Source of the DNA: Kiritimatiellia bacterium
GTDB lineage: Bacteria > Verrucomicrobiota > Kiritimatiellia > RFP12 > DVOR01
Assembly: GCA_017548245.1 (NCBI GenBank)
Contig: JAFYMU010000042.1
Span: 1 to 9,727, forward strand
Reading direction: 5' to 3'
Length of the DNA: 9,727 nucleotides
The position numbers were made by a program, and so were the translations under genes. Below, piece after piece: positions 1 to 4,531 of the stretch (within the stretch, counting starts at the first letter, position 1; every line of letters starts with the position of its first letter). The notes beneath the pieces were generated by a model. The model was not told the origin of the DNA. It saw nothing but the letters and a program-made list of their open reading frames with translations, and searched no databases.

Positions 1-135
1 AAGACGCAAAGGGAAGCGCGGCTAAATCCGTCCGAGACAGATTTACCGCGCTTCTGCGAAGCGTGTGCGATGCTAGGAGGGGGCAACGCTAGCAAATGCG
101 CCCGAGCCGAAGGCTACGGAAATACGCTAGTTCTT

Positions 136-205
136 GTCCCGTCGCGCAACTCGGCGCGAGGAGCGTTATGCTACGCATTCCGCTCCCCGAGTATGCCGAC
201 GGGAC
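136..205. repeat. 70-nt nested palindrome, four stacked stems
   Basis: The arms pair in four nested segments: GTCCCGTCG (136-144) with CGACGGGAC (197-205); ACTCGG (149-154) with CCGAGT (187-192); GGAGCG (160-165) with CGCTCC (181-186); and ATGC (168-171) with GCAT (175-178) around the triloop TAC. A 4x4 internal loop separates the first two stems, and a 5-nt bulge (155-159) lies on the left side between the second and third. The structure is read directly from the bases. It could form a cruciform, or a long hairpin in single-stranded DNA or RNA. It is not followed by a T-run, so it is not a typical intrinsic terminator. Confidence 0.85.
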
Positions 206-248
206 GCTCGCTCTGCTAGGAAAATGCGCCCTCGCGCAAAGCGCAAAA

Positions 249-302
249 GCCCTGTAAGGGCGGTCAGATTACAGCCGGGGGTGAGCGTAGCGTTACCCCC
301 GG
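249..302. repeat. Two-hairpin module
   Basis: A perfect 5-bp hairpin (249-261, GCCCT/AGGGC) is followed after 13 nt by a stronger one at 275-302: CCGGGGGT pairs with ACCCCCGG, and the stem continues inward through AGCG/CGTT with one bulged G (283) and one G-T pair to a TAG triloop. The pair looks like a bipartite palindromic element of the REP/BIME type. Only one copy is present in the window, so whether it is interspersed in the genome cannot be judged here. Confidence 0.6.
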
Positions 303-365
303 TTATCAAGGCACGCGTTAGCGTGTACCGAGCGAGCTTAGCTCGCCCCGCAATGCTTTGCGGCA

Positions 366-385
366 AACTAGCAACTAGCAACTGG
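366..385. repeat. Heptamer tandem repeat (AACTAGC)
   Basis: AACTAGC occurs at 366-372 and 373-379, followed by a degenerate AACTGG at 380-385, giving a strict 7-bp period. It sits between two hairpins of the array. Confidence 0.75.
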
Positions 386-420
386 AGCGAGCATCGCGAG
401 CGAAACTGCGGCGCAGCCGC

Positions 421-449
421 CCAATTCATCATTCATAAATCGGAATTGG
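421..449. repeat. Inverted repeat enclosing an ATTCATN heptamer pair
   Basis: CCAATTC (421-427) pairs with GAATTGG (443-449). Overlapping the left arm and the loop, ATTCATC (424-430) and ATTCATA (431-437) form two adjacent 7-bp units. Read on the minus strand these resemble the GAATGGT heptamers at 2364-2384. Confidence 0.6.
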
Positions 450-457
450 CAATGCGC

Positions 458-493
458 GTCCTTGATGTCGTTGAAGTCCTTGGTGTCCTTGAT
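458..493. repeat. Four tandem 9-bp units (GTCCTTGAT type)
   Basis: Four consecutive in-register 9-mers are visible: GTCCTTGAT (458-466), GTCGTTGAA (467-475), GTCCTTGGT (476-484) and GTCCTTGAT (485-493). The first and last are identical. The run lies in non-coding DNA about 70 bases before the gene at 565. A three-codon period would also make a tripeptide repeat, but no credible gene covers it. Confidence 0.8.
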
Positions 494-564
494 TCCTGTG
501 CGCCCCTAGTCTCAAAAGGCAAAGAATGACCAATGTCTGATAATAGTCCAAAGGGTTTAATAAT

Positions 565-1449
565 ATGAAATGGTTGCTGACGTCTTTGTTTTTACTGACG
601 GTTTCTGGGGCCTTTGCAAAGGGGTTGCCTTTGAAAGGGGAGGGGCGAATCATTCAGGTGGTGAGTCATCGTGGGGATTGGCAGGTGGCACCAGAGAATT
701 CGATGGGTGCCTTTAGGGCGGCGATTCAAGCGGGTGTCACCATTCTTGAAACCGATGTGCGCTTGACGCAGGATGGCCATTGTGTGTTACTGCATGATGC
801 GACGCTTGACCGAACCACCACGGGGCGTGGTTTTCTTGCTCAAACGACTTTGGAAGAGGTGCGTTCCCTCCGTTTGCGTGACGCTTTGGGAACGACGACG
901 GCGGAGTCAATTCCGACCTTGCGCGATGCGCTTCTCCTTGCCAAAGCACATGGCGTTTATCTTTACTTGGATAAGGCTGGGGTGAATAATGGTGAAGCAA
1001 TTCCTGCGATTCTGGCAGTGGCGAAGGAGCTGGATGCGTTGGATCACCTCATCTTTGTCTTGAATTGGTCGTATGACAAGGCGAAGGCTGTCTTTGGGGA
1101 GGATTTGGCGAGCGTGGGATATTGTCCTGTGATTGCTGATGATATTCCGAACCTTGATACCTATGTGGAGACATGGCTCACGCAGGCGCCCCCCTTTGCC
1201 TTTCAATTCCGTTTTAAGCAGTTGGACTCCAAGAGTTACAAACTGCTTCCCAAGATTTTGAACTCACCTGCACGCGCCTTCATTGCGGCAACGTGGTCTA
1301 CCCATACCGCAGGCCATGATGACCGCGCCTCTCTCTTAACCCATCCAGACGCAGGGTGGGGATGGCTTCTGGAACAAGGCTTTACGCTTATTGAAACCAA
1401 TCACCCCCGCGCACTCTTGCAGTATCTAGCGACTCGAGCAACGGAGTAA
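565..1449 (+). CDS. Secreted glycerophosphodiester phosphodiesterase family protein
   Basis: A 294-residue protein of the GDPD TIM-barrel family, which hydrolyses glycerophosphodiesters to glycerol-3-phosphate and an alcohol using two histidines and a divalent metal. Visible features: an N-terminal signal peptide (residues 1-18, ending AFA); the family start motif with His35-Arg36-Gly37 and PENS at 43-46; the metal-ligand pair Glu62/Asp64; and the second catalytic histidine, His77, in HDATLDRTT. The barrel closes near the C-terminus with GFTLIETNHP, where the family usually has a T-D-x-P type motif. The ATG at 565 has AAGGG at 551-555 with a 9-nt spacer. The signal peptide predicts a periplasmic or secreted enzyme, so scavenging phosphodiesters from lipid headgroups or teichoic-type polymers is plausible. 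Substrate is unknown. The gene stands alone, separated by 264 bases from rpmI. Confidence 0.88.
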   Translation: MKWLLTSLFLLTVSGAFAKGLPLKGEGRIIQVVSHRGDWQVAPENSMGAFRAAIQAGVTILETDVRLTQDGHCVLLHDATLDRTTTGRGFLAQTTLEEVRSLRLRDALGTTTAESIPTLRDALLLAKAHGVYLYLDKAGVNNGEAIPAILAVAKELDALDHLIFVLNWSYDKAKAVFGEDLASVGYCPVIADDIPNLDTYVETWLTQAPPFAFQFRFKQLDSKSYKLLPKILNSPARAFIAATWSTHTAGHDDRASLLTHPDAGWGWLLEQGFTLIETNHPRALLQYLATRATE

Positions 1450-1477
1450 TGTTACGCTATTTTTACGCGCGCATGCT

Positions 1478-1503
1478 ATTCGTGTCAATTCGTGTTATTC
1501 GTG
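1478..1503. repeat. Three ATTCGTG repeats, spaced 10 and 9 bp
   Basis: ATTCGTG recurs at 1478-1484, 1488-1494 and 1497-1503. The copies are separated so that the starts are 10 and 9 bp apart. The run lies 28 bases after the stop of the phosphodiesterase gene, where no convincing terminator hairpin was found. Confidence 0.75.
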
Positions 1504-1533
1504 GTTTTTAGACATTCTGTGTAGCCTGCCCTT

Positions 1534-1560
1534 TTCCGAGTGTTCCGTCTCTTCCGTGGT
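1534..1560. repeat. Three TTCCG-led 9-bp units
   Basis: TTCCGAGTG (1534-1542), TTCCGTCTC (1543-1551) and TTCCGTGGT (1552-1560) follow one another with an exact 9-bp period. This is the second short tandem repeat in the same gap and its period matches the one at 458-493. Confidence 0.7.
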
Positions 1561-1605
1561 GGCTCCCCAAGACGCATGGTTTTCGTTGTGAGGGGTAAAA
1601 AAGGC

Positions 1606-1634
1606 TTGCTTTTTACAAAATGGTTTGGTATTTT
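1606..1634 (+). promoter_or_regulatory. Possible sigma-70-like promoter for rpmI-rplT
   Basis: TTGCTT (1606-1611) and TATTTT (1629-1634) are separated by 17 nt, in the right place about 80 bases before rpmI. An AT-rich inverted repeat, GTAAAAA (1595-1601) with TTTTTAC (1610-1616), overlaps the -35 box and might be an operator. Both boxes are only partial matches to consensus (4 of 6 in each). Confidence 0.4.
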
Positions 1635-1644
1635 AATGGGACTT

Positions 1645-1686
1645 TCCGCTGAAGACGGCTTTCTGGCTGACTGCCGCCGACGCGGA
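1645..1686 (+). promoter_or_regulatory. Possible structured 5' leader of rpmI
   Basis: TCCGC (1645-1649) can pair with GCGGA (1682-1686), and CGGC (1656-1659) with GCCG (1673-1676) inside it. The L20 operon is autoregulated through leader RNA binding by L20 in the bacteria where it has been studied, so a structured leader is expected here. This fold is modest, and I cannot match it to a known L20 leader class. Confidence 0.25.
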
Positions 1687-1713
1687 CAAACGCAAACAAC
1701 AAGGATCAGGATT

Positions 1714-1908
1714 ATGCCTAAGATCAAGACGAAAAAGTCTGCGACTAAGAAGTTCAAAATGTCGGCCACGGGTAAGGCAATGCGCACCCAGGCTGGTAAG
1801 CGCCATCTCAATGGCTACAAGTCTCGCGGTCGCAAGCGCAATCTCCGTGGTTCCGCTGCTGTTTATGAAGGCAACCAGAAGATGGTTGCTCGTATGCTTC
1901 AGGCCTAA
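1714..1908 (+). CDS. rpmI: 50S ribosomal protein L35
   Basis: A 64-residue, strongly basic protein with the L35 hallmarks: the start MPKIKTKKSATKKFK, the central KRHLNGYKSRGRKRNLRG, and a length typical of the family. L35 is a small structural protein of the large ribosomal subunit. The start at ATG 1714 is fixed by the conserved MPK-type N-terminus and by AAGGA at 1701-1705, 8 nt upstream; the frame stays open further upstream, but those residues do not belong to the family. It precedes rplT by 20 bases, the usual pairing. The usual upstream partner infC (translation initiation factor IF3) is absent; a phosphodiesterase gene occupies that side instead. Confidence 0.97.
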   Translation: MPKIKTKKSATKKFKMSATGKAMRTQAGKRHLNGYKSRGRKRNLRGSAAVYEGNQKMVARMLQA

Positions 1909-1928
1909 ACCATAAGGAGAATTGAACA

Positions 1929-2291
1929 ATGAGAGCTACTAACGCCGTCGCATCCCGTGAACGTCGTCGCCGCCGCCTGAAACTCGCTCGTGGTTTCTAC
2001 GGCGCACGCAGCAAGCAATTCCGTCTCGCTACCGAGGCCGTTGATCGCGCCCAGCGTCTCGCAACCTGGCACCGCAAACTCCGCAAGCGTGAGTTCCGCC
2101 AGCTCTGGATCGCTCGTATCAACGCCGCTGTTCGTGGTTTGGCGAACGAAAAGGTGCCCACCTACTCCCGCTTCATCGAAGGTCTCACCAAGGCTGGTAT
2201 CACGGTTAACCGCAAGATGCTTTCCGAGATCGCTATCGCTGACGCTGAAGGCTTCAAGGCACTCGTCGCTAAGGCTGCTGAAGCACTCTAA
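1929..2291 (+). CDS. rplT: 50S ribosomal protein L20
   Basis: A 120-residue L20 protein, a primary 23S rRNA-binding protein needed early in large-subunit assembly and the usual translational repressor of its own operon. The N-terminus is an arginine-rich extension (RERRRRRLKLARGFYGARSKQFR), followed by the near-invariant core RKREFRQLWIARINAAVR and the C-terminal globular part with SRFIEGLTKAGI and NRKMLSEIAI. Length is normal for the family. The Shine-Dalgarno sequence AAGGAGA (1914-1920) ends 8 nt before the ATG, so the start is secure. It is co-transcribed with rpmI and followed within 30 bases by an intrinsic terminator, so rpmI-rplT looks like a two-gene transcript. Confidence 0.98.
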   Translation: MRATNAVASRERRRRRLKLARGFYGARSKQFRLATEAVDRAQRLATWHRKLRKREFRQLWIARINAAVRGLANEKVPTYSRFIEGLTKAGITVNRKMLSEIAIADAEGFKALVAKAAEAL

Positions 2292-2317
2292 GCGATTGAC
2301 GCGTTCTACGCATTTTC

Positions 2318-2351
2318 AAAGAGGTTTCTGTTCGCAGAGACCTCTTTTTTT
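2318..2351 (+). terminator. Intrinsic terminator after rplT
   Basis: An 11-bp stem, AGAGGTTTCTG (2320-2330) with CAGAGACCTCT (2335-2345) and one G-T pair, is capped by a TTCG tetraloop and runs into a T-tract (2345-2351). Three As (2318-2320) precede the stem and oppose the T-tract. This is a classical Rho-independent terminator and should separate rpmI-rplT from the downstream gene train. Confidence 0.93.
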
Positions 2352-2363
2352 ATTATGTATGAC

Positions 2364-2384
2364 GAATGGTGAATGGTGATTGGG
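2364..2384. repeat. Heptamer tandem repeat (GAATGGT)
   Basis: GAATGGT at 2364-2370 and 2371-2377 is followed by a diverged GATTGGG at 2378-2384. It lies directly downstream of the rplT terminator and has the same 7-bp period as the repeats at 366 and 424. Confidence 0.75.
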
Positions 2385-2437
2385 GTTTCTTGAGGTGTTG
2401 TAATTGTAAAAAAGTACGTGTGAGGAGGACTTTTTCC

Positions 2438-2485
2438 ATGCTTTCGGTTTTTCGTAGTTTCTCATTTGGGTGGGATGTGTTATAG
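2438..2485 (+). CDS. Candidate 15-residue small ORF with a strong Shine-Dalgarno
   Basis: ATG at 2438 is preceded by AGGAGG (2423-2428) with a 9-nt spacer, the best ribosome-binding site in the gap. It encodes MLSVFRSFSFGWDVL and stops at TAG 2483-2485. The Shine-Dalgarno lies in the loop of the inverted repeat 2409-2435. The stop codon overlaps the putative -10 box of the next promoter, so it would need transcription from further upstream, past the rplT terminator, and I see no clear promoter there. It has no recognisable family. It may be a chance ORF behind a purine-rich stretch. Confidence 0.25.
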   Translation: MLSVFRSFSFGWDVL

Positions 2486-2486
2486 T
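2459..2486 (+). promoter_or_regulatory. Weak promoter candidate for the cytochrome-led gene train
   Basis: TTCTCA (2459-2464) and TATAGT (2481-2486) with a 16-nt spacer. Initiation near 2493 would give a leader of about 110 nt carrying both copies of ATGAACGTGA and the hairpin at 2511-2543. The -10 box is good and the -35 box only fair (4 of 6). Confidence 0.35.
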
Positions 2487-2602
2487 ATTAATGAACGTGA
2501 ATGGTTACCGCAGAAAGCAGTTTCGTTTTGAAGGTGCTTTTTGGCCGATAACGAACATGAACGTGATATACTGAGCGCAATTTTTTATTGGAGTAAAAGG
2601 CT

Positions 2603-4495
2603 ATGAATCGATTTCTCCTCTTAGCGAGTTTATGTTCTTTCGTTGTTGCGGCTCACGCAGCCTATCTTTCCCCCGAAACAATTAGTTTGACGCCCGATGC
2701 AAAGGGTTTGGTGATTGCTGAAAAGCGCGCTTGCCGTGTGACGGTGCGTGGCTTAGATGGCGCAGTGCAGCGTTCGATCACCGCGTCGAAGAAGGGGGCG
2801 GGTTTCTTGGGGGTGGCCGCTGAAACGGTGGGGCTCCCTGTGACGGGTGCTTGTGTGGCACCCGATGGCACCATTTTCTATACGACGGAGGATGGCAATG
2901 AAGGCCGTCTCTTCCGTGAAGATGGCGAATCGGTGGTGACGGGTAATCGTCCGATGGCGCCGATTGTGTCGCCGGATGGCCGTTGGGTCTATCTCTGTAA
3001 CCGTTTTGATGCCAATGTTCAGCAGTATGATGCCAAGACGCTCAAGTTGGTGAAGACGGCTAAGTGCCTTCGCGAAACGCATGGTTGCGCCTTGGGTCAG
3101 GATGGCAAGCTCCTCTTTGTGATTAACATGTTGCCGGATGATGCGACCGAACCCGTTCAGACGGTGTCGGCAAAGGTGACGGTGATTGATACCGAGACCT
3201 TCCAGGTGAAGGCGAACTTGCCCTTGCCGGATGGTTCGACGGGCGTGCGTGGCATTGCCGCTGCGCCGGATGGGTTGCACATCTACGTGACCCATACGCA
3301 GGCACGTTATCAGCTCCCCACGACGCAGTTGGAGCGTGGTTGGATGAATACGGCCGCCCTTTCGGTCTTCAATGGCGTGACGGGCGCTTACATCAACACC
3401 GTGCTCTTGGATGATATTGACTTGGGTGCCGCCAATCCTTGGGGCGTCACTGTGACACCCGATAACAAGTCGATCGTGGTGACGCACGCCGGTTCGCGTG
3501 AGGTGAGCGTGATTGATCGCGCCGCAATGCATCGCCGTTTGGATGCCGCTGCGGCGGGTCGCAAGGTGACTGAAGTGACCTTCTCGGCAGAGGAGGTGCA
3601 CAATGACCTCTCCTTCTTGACGGGCATCCGTCGCCGTTATCCCTTTAACGCCGATGGCCCGCGTGGCGTGGTGGCCACCGAAGATCGCATCTACGCGGTC
3701 TGCCACTTCTCGGATGCGTTGGTGGAAATTCCCTTTAAGGAACGCCGTGTGGTGCGCGCCAAGATTATTCCGCTCAATGGTACCGCGTTGGCGGACTTGA
3801 AGGCCAATCCTGAATTGCGCGGCGAGATGCTCTTTAACGATGGCACGAAGTGCTTCCAGAATTGGCAGAGCTGCGCCTCGTGTCACCCGGATGGCCTCGT
3901 GGATGGTTTGAATTGGGACTTGCTCAACGATGGCATCGGCAATCCGAAGCAGAGTAAGAGCCTTTATCTCAGCGGTGTGACGCCGCCGACGATGATCACG
4001 GGTATCCGCAAGGATATGTACCACTGCAACCGCGCGGGCTTCCGTCATATCCAGTTCTGCGCCGTGAGCGAAGAAGATACGCGTTGCATTGACGCCTATG
4101 TCTTGGGGATGAAGGCTCAGGTTTCGCCCTGGACGCGTCCGGAATATGCCGAGGCCGTTGCTCGCGGTAAGGCCATCTTTGATAGCCCTGACAAGGCCGA
4201 CTGCGCCCGTTGTCACAAGCCTAACCTCTACTTCACCGCTGCGGTGGATCCGAAGGATGGTTCGAAGTCGCCGCTCTACGATTTGGGCTTGGGTACGCGT
4301 GACGAGGTGGGCCAGACCTTTGACGTGCCGACCTTGCATGAAGTCTGGCGCACCGCTCCTTACCTGTACGATGGCCGTGCACGCACGATGCGTGATGTGT
4401 TGACGACGTGGAATCCCGATGACTATCACGGCGTGACCTCGGACTTGACGGAACAAGAATTGAGCGACCTCGAAATCTACATTTTGTCGCTCTAA
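2603..4495 (+). CDS. Secreted beta-propeller / di-heme c-type cytochrome (MauG/CcP-like)
   Basis: A 630-residue exported protein. Residues 1-19 are a signal peptide ending AHA. Residues about 25-380 contain repeated blade motifs of the YVTN/lactonase-like seven-bladed propeller type (for example SPDGRWVYLCN, DGKLLFVIN, PDGLHIYVTH, TPDNKSIVVTH). Residues about 405-630 form a di-heme cytochrome domain with two heme-attachment sites: CASCH at 424-428 and CARCH at 534-538. The C-terminal motif FDVPTLHEVWRTAPYLYDGR is characteristic of the bacterial cytochrome c peroxidase/MauG family. Extra cysteines (417, 475, 486, 495) could form disulfides. The protein should be periplasmic or surface-exposed and act in redox chemistry; peroxidase, MauG-like oxidation and a pure electron-transfer role cannot be told apart. 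GGAG at 2590-2593 supports the ATG at 2603. It leads the compact gene train. Confidence 0.87.
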   Translation: MNRFLLLASLCSFVVAAHAAYLSPETISLTPDAKGLVIAEKRACRVTVRGLDGAVQRSITASKKGAGFLGVAAETVGLPVTGACVAPDGTIFYTTEDGNEGRLFREDGESVVTGNRPMAPIVSPDGRWVYLCNRFDANVQQYDAKTLKLVKTAKCLRETHGCALGQDGKLLFVINMLPDDATEPVQTVSAKVTVIDTETFQVKANLPLPDGSTGVRGIAAAPDGLHIYVTHTQARYQLPTTQLERGWMNTAALSVFNGVTGAYINTVLLDDIDLGAANPWGVTVTPDNKSIVVTHAGSREVSVIDRAAMHRRLDAAAAGRKVTEVTFSAEEVHNDLSFLTGIRRRYPFNADGPRGVVATEDRIYAVCHFSDALVEIPFKERRVVRAKIIPLNGTALADLKANPELRGEMLFNDGTKCFQNWQSCASCHPDGLVDGLNWDLLNDGIGNPKQSKSLYLSGVTPPTMITGIRKDMYHCNRAGFRHIQFCAVSEEDTRCIDAYVLGMKAQVSPWTRPEYAEAVARGKAIFDSPDKADCARCHKPNLYFTAAVDPKDGSKSPLYDLGLGTRDEVGQTFDVPTLHEVWRTAPYLYDGRARTMRDVLTTWNPDDYHGVTSDLTEQELSDLEIYILSL

Positions 4496-4531
4496 GGCGC
4501 AAAACGGTTTGCTGACGCTGGAGACGGAATC

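Larger units (their letters stand above)
13..420. repeat. Dense array of short inverted repeats (hairpin-rich non-coding region)
   Basis: I see no credible gene in the first 564 bases. Instead there is a run of near-contiguous inverted repeats: 13-54 (15 bp arms, bulged C22, 11 nt loop), 49-63 (CGCTTC/GAAGCG, loop TGC), 102-119 (7 bp, bulged A116, loop GAA), 136-205 (long nested palindrome), 249-261 (GCCCT/AGGGC, loop GTA), 275-302 (12 pairs, loop TAG), 312-325 (CACGC/GCGTG, loop GTTA), 332-346 (GCGAGC/GCTCGC, loop TTA), 348-363 (CCGCAA/TTGCGG, loop TGCT) and 408-420 (GCGGC/GCCGC, loop GCA). Nearly all loops are 3-4 nt. The arms differ in sequence, so this is not a tandem copy of one unit. 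It may start before the window. Interspersed palindromic (REP/BIME-like) DNA or a highly structured RNA are the two readings; nothing seen decides between them. Confidence 0.8.
2292..2602 (+). other. 311-base intergenic region before the cytochrome gene
   Basis: Contents in order: the rplT terminator; a heptamer repeat (2364-2384); an inverted repeat, AAAAAGT (2409-2415) with ACTTTTT (2429-2435), whose loop displays AGGAGG; a candidate 15-codon ORF (2438-2485); a weak promoter candidate (2459-2486); the 10-bp direct repeat ATGAACGTGA at 2491-2500 and 2557-2566; an inverted repeat, CAGAAAGCA (2511-2519) with TGCTTTTTG (2535-2543), containing one G-T pair; a second -10-like TATACT (2567-2572) without a good -35; and the Shine-Dalgarno GGAG (2590-2593) of the cytochrome gene. 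The stretch looks regulatory. Confidence 0.6.

Noticed and set aside
1..420. Integron attC sites or cassette array
   Set aside because: I found no paired core sites of the RYYYAAC/GTTRRRY type flanking the hairpins, and no cassette ORFs between them.
13..420. CRISPR array
   Set aside because: The palindromes differ in sequence and length and are not separated by regular spacers; no cas gene is present.
134..529. 131-codon + strand open frame and an overlapping minus-strand frame (166-432)
   Set aside because: Both run through the hairpin array, are Arg/Ala/Ser-rich without a recognisable domain, and lack a good ribosome-binding site. GC-rich palindromes keep several frames open by chance.
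1540..1713. In-frame upstream extension of rpmI or a remnant of infC
   Set aside because: The frame is open upstream of the rpmI ATG, but the translated residues resemble neither IF3 nor L35, and the AAGGA at 1701-1705 places the start at 1714.
2567..2572. TATACT as the main -10 box of the cytochrome gene
   Set aside because: No acceptable -35 box lies 16-18 nt upstream; the nearest TTGGCC is 20 nt away. TATAGT at 2481 with TTCTCA is a somewhat better candidate.
1450..2602. tRNA or other standard RNA genes in the gaps
   Set aside because: No cloverleaf, T-loop motif or other recognisable RNA signature was found in either gap.
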